Source of the DNA: Veillonella sp. VA137
Lineage (GTDB): Bacteria; Bacillota; Negativicutes; Veillonellales; Veillonellaceae
DNA: 64,000 nucleotides
Reading direction: 5' to 3'
Assembly (NCBI RefSeq): GCF_003992015.1
Contig: NZ_RQVK01000004.1
Coordinates: 62,001-126,000 of the forward strand
Positions 22,205-32,668 of this stretch are shown here, piece after piece. The number at the start of each line of letters is the position of its first letter. The stretch's first letter is position 1. Under the pieces are notes generated by a model. That model worked only from the letters and a program-made list of their open reading frames with translations, had not been told where the DNA came from and ran no database searches. The position numbers were made by a program, and so were the translations under genes.

Positions 22205-23383
22205 CTATGCCTCTTGTAAGGCTGCAATACCTGGTAATACTTTGCCTTCTAAGTACTCTAAGGAGGCGCCGCCACCAGTGGAAATATGAGAAATTTTGTT
22301 ACTTAATCCACTTTTTTCAATAGCCGCTACAGAATCGCCGCCGCCTACAATTGTAGTTGCATTCGCCTCTGCCACCGCTTTCGCTACCGCATTGGTACCA
22401 CCTGCGAATACTTCCATTTCAAATACGCCCATAGGACCATTCCAAACGATCATTTTCATCGGTGCCAAAGCCTCTGCGAATAGCTCACGGCTCTTTGGAC
22501 CAATGTCTAAGGCCATCCAGCCATCTTCGATAGCTGTCGCATCTACCACCTTATGATTCGCCGTTTCACTGAAAGCATCGGCTACTACGAAATCTACTGG
22601 TAATACTAGGTTAGTGTTAGTTTCTTTCGCACGAGCGATTAATTCACGAGCTAGTTCAAATTTGTCAGCTTCCACTAAGGAAGTACCTACATTATGACCT
22701 TGGGCCGCTACGAAAGTATTTGCCATGCCACCACCGATGATTAACACTTCTACTTTTGGTAATAAGTTAGAAATGACTTCAATTTTGTCGCTCACCTTAG
22801 CGCCACCGATAATAGCTGCAAATGGGTGTTCTGGATGCTCTACAGCACCGCCTACATAGCGAATTTCTTTTTCTAATAAGAAACCAGCTCCCACTGGTAA
22901 GTATTTCGTAATCCCTTCCACAGATGCATGGGCACGGTGAGATACGCCGAAGGCATCATTTACACCTACTTCTGCTAAGTCAGCTAAGGATTTCGCAAAG
23001 GCAGGGTCATTTTTTTCTTCTTCTTTATAGAAACGAAGGTTTTCTAAGACAACTACATCCCCAGATTTCATTTCAGACACGGCTTGTGCTGGGATCTCAC
23101 CAATGCAATCTTCTACGAAACGAACTGGTTGTTCTAATAGTTCACTCAATCGTTTGGCGCAAGGAACCAAAGTAAACTCTGGTTTACGCTCTCCTTTAGG
23201 ACGACCTAGATGAGAGGCAATGACTACCTTGGCACCTTGATCAATCAAATGGCGCAAGGTAGGTAAAGTCGCTCGAATCCGTGTGTCGTCAGTAATAACA
23301 CCGTCTTTCAAAGGTACATTAAAATCAACTCGTACAAATACAGTTTTATTTGCTACATTCATATTTGCTAGTGAAAGTTTCAT
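22205..23383 (-). CDS. pgk: Phosphoglycerate kinase
   Basis: The 392-residue enzyme makes ATP from 1,3-bisphosphoglycerate. [41 protein letters not shown], and the C-terminal nucleotide motif [14 protein letters not shown] are present. AGGAGA precedes the ATG. A terminator (23416-23440) separates it from gap upstream, so part of its transcription may come from read-through and part from a promoter in the short gap. Confidence 0.98.
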   Translation of the reverse strand: MKLSLANMNVANKTVFVRVDFNVPLKDGVITDDTRIRATLPTLRHLIDQGAKVVIASHLGRPKGERKPEFTLVPCAKRLSELLEQPVRFVEDCIGEIPAQAVSEMKSGDVVVLENLRFYKEEEKNDPAFAKSLADLAEVGVNDAFGVSHRAHASVEGITKYLPVGAGFLLEKEIRYVGGAVEHPEHPFAAIIGGAKVSDKIEVISNLLPKVEVLIIGGGMANTFVAAQGHNVGTSLVEADKFELARELIARAKETNTNLVLPVDFVVADAFSETANHKVVDATAIEDGWMALDIGPKSRELFAEALAPMKMIVWNGPMGVFEMEVFAGGTNAVAKAVAEANATTIVGGGDSVAAIEKSGLSNKISHISTGGGASLEYLEGKVLPGIAALQEA

Positions 23384-23415
23384 ACTGTCTCCTATGTATA
23401 TACACTAAACATGCC

Positions 23416-23440
23416 AAAAAGGGACTACCCTCGTAGTCCC
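23416..23440 (-). terminator. Terminator between gap and pgk
   Basis: The minus strand has GGGACTAC, a four-base GAGG loop, GTAGTCCC and then TTTTT, 8 bases after the gap stop. It should reduce transcription from gap into pgk and so raise Gap relative to the rest of the pathway. Confidence 0.85.
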
Positions 23441-23447
23441 CGGCAGA

Positions 23448-24455
23448 TTATAAGCCTCGTTTGCTCATGTACACAGCTAGATCAACAATACGAGAGGAAT
23501 AGCCCCACTCATTGTCATACCAAGCTACTACTTTTGCCATATTGCCTTCCATCACCATTGTCAAGTCTGCATCTACGATAGAACTACGAGCATCACCATT
23601 GAAATCTTTGGATACTAATGGCAAATCAGATACGCCAAGAATACCTTTCAACTCGCCTTCAGCTGCTTTGCGGAATGCCGCATTGATGCTTTCTTTAGTT
23701 GCTTCTTTTTCAAGTTCTACTACTAAGTCTGTTACAGACACATTTGGAGTAGGCACACGAAGAGCAAAGCCATTTAATTTACCTTTTAATTCAGGCAATA
23801 CTAATGCCACTGCTTTTGCTGCACCTGTTGTAGTAGGAATAATAGACATCGCTGCCGCACGAGCACGACGTAAGTCTTTATGTGGTGCATCCAATACACG
23901 TTGGTCATTTGTGTAAGAGTGCACTGTAGTCATCATACCACGTTTGATACCAAATTCTTGGTGCAATACTTTTGCAAATGGAGCTAAACAGTTTGTAGTA
24001 CAACTTGCATTAGATACTACATGATGTGTAGCTGGATCATATTCACTTTCATTGACACCCATAACGATTGTTTTATCTTCATCTTTACCTGGTGCGGAAA
24101 TAATTACTTTTTTAACAGTGCCCCCTAAATGAGCTGCCGCTTTTTCACGAGAACGGAATACACCCGTACATTCGATAACCACTTCTACCCCTTCCGAGGA
24201 CCAGTCTAATTTTGCTGGATCACGGTCACAGAATACACGTGTTTTTTTGCCGTCTACTACTAAATATTCGCCTTCTACAGACACGTCACAGCTTAAGTTG
24301 CCATGAATTGAGTCATGTTTAAACAGTAAAGCGGAACCTTCAATATCACCAGTATCATTAATGGCTACTACTTCCACATCTGGGTTGTTAAGAGCCGCGC
24401 GCATGACGCATTTACCAATACGACCAAAGCCATTAATACCAATCTTCACTGCCAT
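23448..24455 (-). CDS. gap: Glyceraldehyde-3-phosphate dehydrogenase, type I
   Basis: The 335-residue enzyme oxidises glyceraldehyde 3-phosphate with NAD. The N-terminal [12 protein letters not shown] binds the cofactor, [12 protein letters not shown] carries the catalytic Cys152, and the C-terminal [11 protein letters not shown] is conserved. I start at MAVKIG: AGGAGG lies 8 bases upstream, and the two-residue longer start falls inside that spacing. It opens the glycolytic operon and has a near-consensus promoter at 24505-24533. Confidence 0.98.
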   Translation of the reverse strand: MAVKIGINGFGRIGKCVMRAALNNPDVEVVAINDTGDIEGSALLFKHDSIHGNLSCDVSVEGEYLVVDGKKTRVFCDRDPAKLDWSSEGVEVVIECTGVFRSREKAAAHLGGTVKKVIISAPGKDEDKTIVMGVNESEYDPATHHVVSNASCTTNCLAPFAKVLHQEFGIKRGMMTTVHSYTNDQRVLDAPHKDLRRARAAAMSIIPTTTGAAKAVALVLPELKGKLNGFALRVPTPNVSVTDLVVELEKEATKESINAAFRKAAEGELKGILGVSDLPLVSKDFNGDARSSIVDADLTMVMEGNMAKVVAWYDNEWGYSSRIVDLAVYMSKRGL

Positions 24456-24504
24456 AATCAATTCCTCCTAATAATTCTTGTACTATATAAGTTGTTATAC
24501 CTCT

Positions 24505-24533
24505 ATTTTACAAGACTATTGGGGTTGGTGCAA
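24505..24533 (-). promoter_or_regulatory. Sigma-70-like promoter of gap operon
   Basis: On the minus strand TTGCAC is followed after exactly 17 bases by TAAAAT, 50 bases upstream of the gap start. The leader of about 43 bases contains no evident operator. Confidence 0.75.
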
Positions 24534-24660
24534 GCTTTTTGTACCTTTGGATGAAAGAGCCCTCTTTACTACACTTCATAGTTAGACCTATAAAATATAT
24601 CCCACTACACTCCCCTCTTCTCCATACACCATAGAGTAAACCTTTGAATGGCATAATATA

Positions 24661-24707
24661 AAAAAGAGGAAAGCAGACTCTCCAGGATCAACTTTCCTCT
24701 CTTTTTG
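24661..24707 (-). terminator. Hairpin terminator in the 24.5-24.8 kb gap
   Basis: AGAGGAAAG and CTTTCCTCT pair around an 18-base loop, with T tracts on both strands. On the minus strand it lies about 90 bases after the stop of the gene at 24799. The rest of the 340-base gap holds the gap promoter and nothing else I recognise. Confidence 0.7.
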
Positions 24708-24798
24708 TGGGAACTATTTTATTAGGTGCCTTTGTATTTACATCATTGCAACCTAGACATTACTCAATATATGCTTCATGCCCACCCATTCTTACACA

Positions 24799-25236
24799 CT
24801 AATGAAGCAAACTTTTTCGTGAACTATACATACGTTGCTTCATACTCCAATAATGATAGGTTCTTTGTAGTTCACCTAACTGTTCAGTTAATGCGCCCCC
24901 CTGCAATAGTGCACGTACCAACTCAGCCGATTTAATAAACAATTCATCAATTTTAGCAGCTTTTATATAATTAATACTCCCTTCGTTACTAATGATCACA
25001 TCTACTAAACTTACATATTCTTCTACAATTCCATCATTAAACTTGGCACATTCTAGTTGATTCTGATTAACCGCTAAACTCATGCAGGTGCAAAGCATGC
25101 ACATATAATCCACTGCACCTTCTAGTTTTTTCGGTGTTAACCTACTATGTAATTGTTCTTTGGCTACTGTCAAAGACGTGCTAAAAAGGATTTTATAAAA
25201 CCCCGTCTTGTCCAATGTATACTCGTATCCATCCAT
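24799..25236 (-). CDS. Unknown 145-residue protein
   Basis: I do not recognise this protein. It is predicted helical and cytoplasmic, with a cysteine cluster YMCMLCTCMS in the middle and a basic C-terminus (KQRMYSSRKSLLH). No signal peptide or membrane segment is seen. I start at MDGYEYTL, where GAGGGAGA lies 7 bases upstream; a 12-residue longer frame has no comparable site. It is a single gene with a terminator 90 bases on and lies downstream of tRNA-Leu and its terminator. Its codon use is like its neighbours, so recent transfer is not indicated. Confidence 0.7.
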   Translation of the reverse strand: MDGYEYTLDKTGFYKILFSTSLTVAKEQLHSRLTPKKLEGAVDYMCMLCTCMSLAVNQNQLECAKFNDGIVEEYVSLVDVIISNEGSINYIKAAKIDELFIKSAELVRALLQGGALTEQLGELQRTYHYWSMKQRMYSSRKSLLH

Positions 25237-25607
25237 AGCTTTCTCCCTCATTCGATTTCCTATTAATTTCATACGTTCTTATACATAGTCTTTTACGCTC
25301 GCCCGACATAGGGTTCCTCCTTTCTCATATCCTATATGCATCTTTTCTAGCTAATACTTCCTAGCCTACTCTATTGTTATAGCACAACTTTTTTTGCAAC
25401 TTGTTATCACCTTATTTTGTGACTATCATATATAATTTTCCACAAATCGTCAATTATTTTTCATCATGAAACCCATATAAAATAATCATAATAAACTATC
25501 TTTCAACCCCTTTCTTCACACTTCTTAACCCATTCTAAACTCTGTTGCTTTTGACACTCTATTACTATCTACTCTTTTATTAAATAAATTTTTTTATCAA
25601 GGTGAAA
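25237..25607. other. AT-rich intergenic stretch, nothing recognised
   Basis: This stretch of about 370 bases between the unknown gene and the tRNA terminator is very AT-rich with runs of T and CTTTC words. I see no open frame with a ribosome site and no long repeat. Confidence 0.5.
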
Positions 25608-25643
25608 ATAAAAAAGCAGATACTGTTTATACAGTATCTGCTA
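25608..25643 (-). terminator. Terminator of tRNA-Leu
   Basis: GCAGATACTG and CAGTATCTGC form a perfect 10-bp stem around a six-base loop, followed on the minus strand by six T, directly after the tRNA 3' end. Confidence 0.92.
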
Positions 25644-25648
25644 ATCGT

Positions 25649-25732
25649 TGGTGCCGGAGGTGGGACTTGAACCCACACGGTGTTACCCGCTTGATTTTGA
25701 GTCAAGTGCGTCTGCCATTCCGCCACTCCGGC
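25649..25732 (-). tRNA. tRNA-Leu (anticodon CAA)
   Basis: The minus strand folds as a class II tRNA: acceptor GCCGGAG with CTCCGGC, D-loop with GGAATGGCAGACGC, anticodon stem CTTGA/TCAAG enclosing CTCAAAA (anticodon CAA, reads UUG), a variable arm GCGGGTAACACCGT, and T arm GTGGGTTCAAGTCCCAC. The CCA end is encoded. It has a consensus promoter 15 bases upstream and its own terminator, so it is a single-gene unit. Confidence 0.97.
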
Positions 25733-25746
25733 TCGTCAACGATATT

Positions 25747-25775
25747 AGTATACACAGAGCTAGAAAAAATGTCAA
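25747..25775 (-). promoter_or_regulatory. Consensus promoter of tRNA-Leu
   Basis: TTGACA, 17 bases, TATACT on the minus strand, ending 15 bases before the mature tRNA 5' end. This is the strength expected for a stable RNA. Confidence 0.88.
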
Positions 25776-25844
25776 TCTTTTTTCACTTTTATATTATGCC
25801 TAAAACGCAATATAAAATTGCATTTTAGCATCTTTGCATTTTTA

Positions 25845-27221
25845 CTACTTACGTTGACTATAATCCTCACAAGCATCTACAAAAGCTTTTGCTGCCGCTT
25901 CACTGCCAGAGAAATTAATGTGTAAATAGGATGCTAACACATTTTTATGTGCATATCCACCTTGATAGGCTTTCGGTTTACGTCCACCTACTAATTCAAA
26001 GGCCCAAGGAAATGGACTTTGTGTAGGTGTCATGGTAGAAAAATGAAACTCATGTCCACGCAAAGTATCTTTCACAGACCCTAAGATACTTGGTTCCAAC
26101 ATAGTGGCACTTACATATCCAACCCGTTGTAAGCTTTGTTGCATTTCACAGGTAGCTGGTACAATCCCCACCATCGGATAGGTATTCCCTTCAAAATCAG
26201 TCACTGCTTCTGTCATATACATGAGACCGCCGCATTCCGCATAGATTGGCATCCCTTTTTCACTAGCCTTACGTATACTATCTTTAATAGATTCATTTTT
26301 CCCCAGTTGAGATAAAAACATCTCTGGAAAACCACCACCAAAAAAGATACCATCTACATCTGGCAAGGATGTATCTTGTAAAGGACTAAAATAATGTAAC
26401 TCCGCCCCTTCTGCTTCTAAAGCGGATAAGCTAGCTGGATAGTAAAAGGAGAACGCTTCATCAAAAGCGATGCCAATACGTGTGCGTTTTTCTACAGCCT
26501 CTACTACCTCCACAGTTTCCACAGACAAGTCCGCCGCATTTTGAGCTAACTCTACCAGGGCTTCTAAATCCACCATGACTTTTACAGCTTCACGAATGGT
26601 AGCAATAGCCTCTGTGGGATCAATTTCTGTCACTGGTGTCAATCCTAAATGACGTTCTGGTGATTGCATGCGTTCATCACGACGAATGGCACCTAGTACA
26701 GGAACACCTAATTTCTTCATCGCCGTCCGTATCATATATTCATGATTATCCGATCCTAATCGGTTTAAAATAACCCCACCAAATTGTACCTCTGGGTCAT
26801 AATCCCGAAAGCCTTTAGCAATGGCTGCTGCGCTTTCTCCCATCGCCTTACAATCGATCACTAATACCACTGGTGCATTTAAATCTTTGGCTACTTGCGC
26901 AGTGGAACTAACACCTTCACGTCCTCCATCATAAAGACCCATCACGCCTTCTATAATGGAAATATCTGCTGTTTCTGCTTGTCCGGCAAAAAAAGGAATC
27001 AATTTATGTGGTGGCACAAGCCAGGTATCTAAGTTGTAACATTCTCTTTGGCTAGCAATTTTATGAAAGCCCGGATCAATATAATCCGGGCCTACTTTAA
27101 ATGCCTGTACCGCTTTGCCCTGCTCTGTCAAAGCCGCCAAAAGCCCTGCTACAATGGTTGTTTTTCCGACACCTGAGTTGGTGCCTGCTATGACAATTCT
27201 TGGTCGTTGTACAGTGTTCAT
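25845..27221 (-). CDS. cbiA: Cobyrinic acid a,c-diamide synthase
   Basis: The 458-residue enzyme amidates the a and c side chains of (cob)yrinic acid using glutamine and ATP. The N-terminal P-loop AGTNSGVGKTTIVAGLL, EGVMGLYDGG, and the C-terminal class I amidotransferase domain with GIFFGGGFPE and YAECGGLMYM, including the catalytic Cys, show this. AGAGGT precedes the ATG. It follows cbiL by 10 bases. In the anaerobic path the substrate is cobyrinate; CobB of the aerobic path uses hydrogenobyrinate and cannot be excluded by sequence alone. Confidence 0.93.
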   Translation of the reverse strand: MNTVQRPRIVIAGTNSGVGKTTIVAGLLAALTEQGKAVQAFKVGPDYIDPGFHKIASQRECYNLDTWLVPPHKLIPFFAGQAETADISIIEGVMGLYDGGREGVSSTAQVAKDLNAPVVLVIDCKAMGESAAAIAKGFRDYDPEVQFGGVILNRLGSDNHEYMIRTAMKKLGVPVLGAIRRDERMQSPERHLGLTPVTEIDPTEAIATIREAVKVMVDLEALVELAQNAADLSVETVEVVEAVEKRTRIGIAFDEAFSFYYPASLSALEAEGAELHYFSPLQDTSLPDVDGIFFGGGFPEMFLSQLGKNESIKDSIRKASEKGMPIYAECGGLMYMTEAVTDFEGNTYPMVGIVPATCEMQQSLQRVGYVSATMLEPSILGSVKDTLRGHEFHFSTMTPTQSPFPWAFELVGGRKPKAYQGGYAHKNVLASYLHINFSGSEAAAKAFVDACEDYSQRK

Positions 27222-27231
27222 AACATACCTC

Positions 27232-27939
27232 TTAGCGATCTTTACGTTTCGCCAAAATTGTAGATAAATAGTTTAATTTTGTATCAGATGGCAACGCATC
27301 TACATTACGATAGATTTCTTCCTCTGGTAATCCAACACGAGAAATCATCACAGCCTCTTCTGCCATATCATGTTTGCGAAGTGTCTCTTGCACTTCAGAG
27401 AAGTTTCTATACACTTTCATAATAACTGCATCATCAGCTACAGCAAGTACAGCATCAATTTTTTCTTTTGGTGCTGTCGCTGGAATAATCGCTAACACTT
27501 CCTCTTTTTCTACAATTGGGTAGCCCAAATGGGATCCGATTGCACAAAATGCAGTAACACCTGGAATAGTTTCAATATCAAAACCAGCAGATTCTACTAA
27601 GCGATATACATACATATATGTACTGTAAAACATTGGATCCCCCAATGTTAAGAATACAACTTTTTTACCTTCTTCTAGTAATCCAGTAATAATTTTACGA
27701 GCTTCTTCCCAACCTTTAGATTGTTCATTATCATCTAATACCATTGGAAATACAACTGGTACGATTTCTGTATGTTCTTGAATATATGGTTCTGCAATAT
27801 GCAATGCTACAGAACCATCTTTTTTTTCTGTTTTCGGCGTAATGATAACATCTGCTTCTCCCACAATACGAGCAGCTTTCACAGTCATCAACTCAGAATC
27901 CCCAGGACCTACACCGATACCATATAATTTACCTTTCAT
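27232..27939 (-). CDS. cbiL: Precorrin-2/cobalt-factor II C20-methyltransferase
   Basis: The 235-residue protein is a tetrapyrrole methylase with the N-terminal GKLYGIGVGPGDSELMTVKA and the SAM-binding FLTLGDPMFYSTYMYVYRLV. The length and these motifs fit CbiL/CobI, which adds the C20 methyl group. AGAGGT precedes the ATG. With cbiK upstream the anaerobic name is preferred. It is separated from cbiK by 163 bases but translated in the same direction just ahead of cbiA. The other ring-methylating enzymes are outside the window. Confidence 0.9.
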   Translation of the reverse strand: MKGKLYGIGVGPGDSELMTVKAARIVGEADVIITPKTEKKDGSVALHIAEPYIQEHTEIVPVVFPMVLDDNEQSKGWEEARKIITGLLEEGKKVVFLTLGDPMFYSTYMYVYRLVESAGFDIETIPGVTAFCAIGSHLGYPIVEKEEVLAIIPATAPKEKIDAVLAVADDAVIMKVYRNFSEVQETLRKHDMAEEAVMISRVGLPEEEIYRNVDALPSDTKLNYLSTILAKRKDR

Positions 27940-28102
27940 CAGGACACCTCTTTATCTATCAACATTGAACTAGTAAGATTTACTACTTCCAATCTACTAT
28001 AACTTGTTTAGTATATCATGATTATCCATGAATGTACACGAAATACCCTTCTATGTACTACTAGAAAATCCCTTAGCCATCAAATTATTATGAATTATAA
28101 TA

Positions 28103-28927
28103 TTATAATCTTTTTTGATATAACCCCTGCATAGCATCTGCCAAATGCTCCACATAAATATCTTGAATTTCTTTGTATTCTCCAAGGCCTTTTTCATAGG
28201 ATACCACTTCATAGCCTGCTTCTGTTAATCCAGAAAGCAAACTGTCTTCTTCCTCTCCGAATAAATCATTCAATGCATGATCACCACAGACTAATAATAG
28301 GGGGTGTAAATGTACTCTTTTACATTCGTGGTCGTCTCGTTCCCATCGTGCTAATATATCTTCAGGTGTTGGAAAATTTTCTAATGTAGCAATGGATGTA
28401 TTACGGAACCCTTCATATTGTAATTTCAATTGTAGTACTGCATAAGATGCATTTCCTACATTAAACCCACCATGACCTACTAGAAGTAAATCTTCCGTTT
28501 CAGGAACATGTAAGGCCTTGATAAAACGATCAATCAATATTTGATAATCGTCTGGCACTTCCCCTTCTTGTCCCATGAAATACAAAAGCGGTCTACCAAA
28601 TACAATTTCTTGTACAGAGCCTTTTCCGTTGAACTCCATAATATTTTTTCGAAGCTTATCAAACTCTGCACCACCTACTAAATGTGTAGGCTGTACAATG
28701 ATCCGTTCATAGCCTTCTGCTACAATCGATTCCATAGTCTCAATTTCATTTTGGAATACAATATTTCTATCTTTCAAACGCTTAATGACAATACGTGATG
28801 TAAAGGCCAACCTTACTTCATGACTCGGATTTGCTTTACGAATGGCATCTACCACTGGGAAAATTTGATTTTCTCTTGCGCTGTCTACAGTAGAGCCAAA
28901 AGATGTGACTAGAATAATCTCTTTCAT
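28103..28927 (-). CDS. cbiK: Sirohydrochlorin cobaltochelatase CbiK
   Basis: This chelatase inserts cobalt into sirohydrochlorin early in anaerobic B12 synthesis. The N-terminal ILVTSFGSTVDSARENQ, VQPTHLVGGAEFDKL with a conserved His, and HLHPLLLVCGDHALNDLFGE match CbiK. The 274 residues are the usual length. I start at MKEIILV, where GAGG lies 8 bases before the ATG; the 30-residue longer frame is preceded by no ribosome site and is AT-rich. No signal peptide is seen, so it acts in the cytoplasm, unlike periplasmic CbiK variants. Confidence 0.9.
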   Translation of the reverse strand: MKEIILVTSFGSTVDSARENQIFPVVDAIRKANPSHEVRLAFTSRIVIKRLKDRNIVFQNEIETMESIVAEGYERIIVQPTHLVGGAEFDKLRKNIMEFNGKGSVQEIVFGRPLLYFMGQEGEVPDDYQILIDRFIKALHVPETEDLLLVGHGGFNVGNASYAVLQLKLQYEGFRNTSIATLENFPTPEDILARWERDDHECKRVHLHPLLLVCGDHALNDLFGEEEDSLLSGLTEAGYEVVSYEKGLGEYKEIQDIYVEHLADAMQGLYQKRL

Positions 28928-29106
28928 GTTATACCTCATACTTAAATTAAGAACATACCTATCTATAGTGTAAATTAAAATTGGTGTTCTGTAAAATAAA
29001 TATAAGTCATTAACCAATCTCTTCCCACACTAATGCATTACGCTACTCTAATATACTCTTCTTATATCTATATACAACACCTTACATAGTAGAGTTCAGG
29101 TGAACA

Positions 29107-29152
29107 TAAAAGAGCTATACCCAGTTGCCTTCATAACAACTAAGTATAGCTC
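29107..29152 (-). terminator. Terminator of the clpC operon
   Basis: GAGCTATAC and GTATAGCTC form the outer stem, with an inner TAGTTG/CAACT pairing, and four T follow on the minus strand, 10 bases after clpC. Confidence 0.8.
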
Positions 29153-29162
29153 GTTTCTTATA

Positions 29163-31589
29163 TTACTTTACAGTAATCGCAATATCATCATTTTCTACTA
29201 CTACATGAATTGTTTTACCTTCTCCAGCTTTACCTTCTAAGATAGCATCAGAAATTGGATCTTCTACTAACCGTTGGATAGCTCGTTTCAAAGGTCTTGC
29301 CCCCATAGCAAAGTCAGTTCCTTCTGCTACGATTTTCTCCATAGCTTCATCAGATACTTCTAATTCCATACCTTGTTCATGTAATCGTGTTGTCACAGAT
29401 TGCAATAAAATACGCACGATACTTTGCAATTGTTCTGTTTCTAGAGCATGGAATACAATCATTTCATCAATACGATTCAAAAACTCTGGGCGGAAATGAG
29501 ATTTCACAGCTTGGAGCACATCTTTTTTCATGGACTCTTTATCTTTTCCACTTTCTTCTTCTCCCTTAGCTGCTAAGAATCCCATAGCTGCCGCATCTTC
29601 TTTGAGATATTGCGCTCCTAAGTTACTTGTCATAATGATCACGGTATTTCTGAAATCGACTGTGCGACCTTGGTTATCCGTTAATCGTCCATCATCCAAG
29701 ACTTGTAATAAGATATTAAAGAAGTCTGGATGCGCTTTTTCCACTTCATCAAAGAGAACCACACTATATGGGCGACGACGAACAGCCTCAGTTAATTGAC
29801 CTCCTTCATCATATCCTACATAGCCCGGAGGCGCTCCCACTAAACGGCTCACCGCATGTTTTTCCATATACTCTGACATGTCGATGCGAATCATAGCATT
29901 TTCATCACCAAATAAATTAGATGCTAAGGATCTAGCTAATTCTGTTTTACCAACCCCAGTAGGTCCTAAGAATAGGAAGGAACCAATTGGACGTTTTGGA
30001 TCTTTTAATCCAGCTCTTGCACGGCGTACCGCTTTCGATACAGCTACGACAGCTTCGTCTTGACCGATGACACGTTGATGCAATTCTTCTTCCAAGCGTA
30101 ATAAGCGTTCCGATTCTTCTTCTGCCACTCGTGATACAGGGATACCACTCCATTCAGAAACAACAGCGGCTATTTCAGACTCTGTCACTACTAGCTTGGA
30201 TTCGCTGTCTTTTTTGCTATCTTCTTGTTTTGATGCAATGTCAGATTCTAATTCTTTTTCTTTATCACGAAGTGTAGCTGCTCGCTCAAAGTCTTGGGCT
30301 GTAACAGCTGCCTCTTTTTCTTTTTGTACTTGCACTAACTCATCTTCTAAGGCTTTCACATCTGGAGTTGCCGTAAACACAGCCATACGTACTTTAGATG
30401 CTGCTTCATCCATGACATCGATTGCTTTATCTGGCAAGAATCGATCTGCAATATAACGACTTGATAAATGTACAGCTGCTGCCAAGGCTTCATCTGTAAT
30501 TTGTACCTTATGGAATGCTTCGTAGCGATCACGTAAGCCCTTCAAAATAGATAACGCATCTTCTTCACTTGGTTCCCCCACTTGTACTGGTTGGAAACGA
30601 CGTTCTAAAGCAGCATCTTTTTCAATATGCTTTTTATATTCGTCTAATGTAGTAGCTCCAATCACTTGGAAATTGCCACGTGCTAAGGCTGGCTTCAAGA
30701 TATTTGCTGCATCCATGGCTCCTTCTGTAGCACCTGCTCCAATCAAAGTATGAATTTCATCAATAAATACAATCATATCATTATGTGCTTGTACTTCATC
30801 CATCACTTTTTTCAAACGCTCTTCAAATTCACCGCGATATTTTGCTCCTGCTAACATGGAGCTCAAGCTTACAGAAATAATGCGCTTATCTCGTAATACA
30901 TCTGGCACATCTCCACTAACAATACGTTGTGCTAACCCCTCTGCAATGGCTGTTTTACCAACCCCAGGTTCACCGATAAGGACTGGATTATTTTTTGTGC
31001 GACGGCTTAAAATCTGAATTACCCGTTGAATTTCTGTATCACGACCAATGACAGGATCAATTTTGCCTTGTTTTGCACTTTCATTAAGATCTATAGCATA
31101 GTCAGAAATTTCGCCTAAATCACTAGCTGTACCTTGTGTTGGATTAGAACTTGGTTCTTCTCCACCTACAATAGCATTTACTTTTTCTACTACATCTTCT
31201 GGACGAATTCCTTTTGCTGCCAATAATTGCATGGCTACCCCACCACCATCGTACAATAGGCCTAATAAAATATGCTCTGTACCGATGTAGTTATGTCCAC
31301 GACCATTGGCGGCTTGTTGCGCTAAATCCAATACATGTTTCGTACGCGGTGTCATTTGTAATTGGCCTCCACTATGCGTACCTTTACCAACTGCACGAAT
31401 CACTTCTTGTGCCAATGCCTTTCCTTCTACTCCTAAGGCTAGCAACGCACGTGCAGACACTGATTTTTCTTCTTCCACAAGGCCTAACAACAAATGCTCT
31501 GTTCCTACATAATTATGTTTATATTCAACTGCTTTTTCTTGGGCAATTGCTAACGCACGTTTTGCCCCTTCTGTATATCTTTCTATCAT
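29163..31589 (-). CDS. clpC: ClpC AAA+ unfoldase
   Basis: The 808-residue protein unfolds substrates, including arginine-phosphorylated proteins, for ClpP. It starts with the double Clp N repeat ([14 protein letters not shown] and [14 protein letters not shown]), then AAA-1 with GEPGVGKT near residue 205, a UVR-type coiled coil near 420 ([20 protein letters not shown]), and AAA-2 with [11 protein letters not shown] near 540. AGGAGGA precedes the ATG. It is the last gene of the ctsR operon, overlapping mcsB by four bases, so it is under CtsR control. Confidence 0.97.
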   Translation of the reverse strand: MIERYTEGAKRALAIAQEKAVEYKHNYVGTEHLLLGLVEEEKSVSARALLALGVEGKALAQEVIRAVGKGTHSGGQLQMTPRTKHVLDLAQQAANGRGHNYIGTEHILLGLLYDGGGVAMQLLAAKGIRPEDVVEKVNAIVGGEEPSSNPTQGTASDLGEISDYAIDLNESAKQGKIDPVIGRDTEIQRVIQILSRRTKNNPVLIGEPGVGKTAIAEGLAQRIVSGDVPDVLRDKRIISVSLSSMLAGAKYRGEFEERLKKVMDEVQAHNDMIVFIDEIHTLIGAGATEGAMDAANILKPALARGNFQVIGATTLDEYKKHIEKDAALERRFQPVQVGEPSEEDALSILKGLRDRYEAFHKVQITDEALAAAVHLSSRYIADRFLPDKAIDVMDEAASKVRMAVFTATPDVKALEDELVQVQKEKEAAVTAQDFERAATLRDKEKELESDIASKQEDSKKDSESKLVVTESEIAAVVSEWSGIPVSRVAEEESERLLRLEEELHQRVIGQDEAVVAVSKAVRRARAGLKDPKRPIGSFLFLGPTGVGKTELARSLASNLFGDENAMIRIDMSEYMEKHAVSRLVGAPPGYVGYDEGGQLTEAVRRRPYSVVLFDEVEKAHPDFFNILLQVLDDGRLTDNQGRTVDFRNTVIIMTSNLGAQYLKEDAAAMGFLAAKGEEESGKDKESMKKDVLQAVKSHFRPEFLNRIDEMIVFHALETEQLQSIVRILLQSVTTRLHEQGMELEVSDEAMEKIVAEGTDFAMGARPLKRAIQRLVEDPISDAILEGKAGEGKTIHVVVENDDIAITVK

Positions 31590-32659
31590 TTTCTTCCTCC
31601 TTTTGAACCTCGTAACAAGGTATCTTGTATTACTTGTGCCCTTTGACTATCACGTTCTTGCGAGCCCATCGACTCTTTCCCCACTAATTTGGCCAGAAAA
31701 TTTGGTCTTGTAATGACTAGCATTTCGTGAAAGTTCATGGTCACATCTATTAATTTCATATCTATGCCTAACTGCACATCACTCAATAAGGCCAAGGCTT
31801 CTTCTCCTGAAATACGGCGTGCATGGGTCAAAATTCCATAGGACCTCCACACCTTATCTTCAACGCCTTCTTTATCTGTAGTCCATAATTCAGACCGTGC
31901 TTTTTCTTCTTCTTTTACAACGCCTTGTACAATCTGTGAAAGTTGTTCAATCGTTGCTTGCTCACTAATTCCCATGGTTTGCTGATTAGAGATTTGATAT
32001 ACATGACCTAATCCCTCAGATCCTTCACCATAGAGACCTCGTACAGAATAGCCCATGCGGATAATACTACGAATAATGCGCTGTAATTTGCCCGTCATTG
32101 ATAACGCTGGAACATGAACCATCACAGATGCTCTCATCCCCGTTCCTACATTGGTAGGACAGGCAGTTAAGTATCCAAAGTCTTTTGAAAACGCATAATC
32201 GTATTTACTTTCTATCACATCATCAATAGCTACCGCTCGTTCATAGGCTTTTTCTAATTGTAATCCTAATTCCATGGACTGAATCCGCAAATGATCTTCT
32301 TCATTCACCATAATGGCAATACGAGAATCTTCAGAAATGATGACACTTCGTTCTTGACTCTGGGTCGCCAAATTAGGAGAAATTAAGTGTTTTTCTACTA
32401 GCACATCTCGTTCCATAGGACTTAAAGATGCCAAGTTAATTTTTGAAAAGCTTTTACCATAGGCTATTTGCAAAGGGGCAATCATAGACCGCATATACCC
32501 ATCAACCTTAGCTAAATCATTGATATCTCCTCGATTCGTAAAAGGTATACCTTTAAAATTTCTTGCTAATCGGATACGACTAGATAACACAATACGATGA
32601 TCTAAGTCGGTTTCTTTCATCCAAGGCGACAATGCCTCATCTAAAATAGTATGTAACAT
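31586..32659 (-). CDS. mcsB: McsB protein arginine kinase
   Basis: The 357-residue enzyme phosphorylates protein arginines, marking them for ClpC-ClpP. It has the phosphagen kinase fold, with RIVLSSRIRLARNFKGIPF near residue 22, the CPTNVGTGMRASVM motif at about 163 with the conserved Cys, and a C-terminal region with LGIDMKLID. AGGAGGG precedes the ATG. It is 9 bases after mcsA and overlaps clpC by ATGA. Confidence 0.96.
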   Translation of the reverse strand: MLHTILDEALSPWMKETDLDHRIVLSSRIRLARNFKGIPFTNRGDINDLAKVDGYMRSMIAPLQIAYGKSFSKINLASLSPMERDVLVEKHLISPNLATQSQERSVIISEDSRIAIMVNEEDHLRIQSMELGLQLEKAYERAVAIDDVIESKYDYAFSKDFGYLTACPTNVGTGMRASVMVHVPALSMTGKLQRIIRSIIRMGYSVRGLYGEGSEGLGHVYQISNQQTMGISEQATIEQLSQIVQGVVKEEEKARSELWTTDKEGVEDKVWRSYGILTHARRISGEEALALLSDVQLGIDMKLIDVTMNFHEMLVITRPNFLAKLVGKESMGSQERDSQRAQVIQDTLLRGSKGGRK

Positions 32660-32668
32660 AGCCCCTCC

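Noticed and set aside
28928-29106. Cobalamin riboswitch upstream of cbiK
   Set aside because: I could not find the conserved B12-box core in this gap or upstream of cobN.
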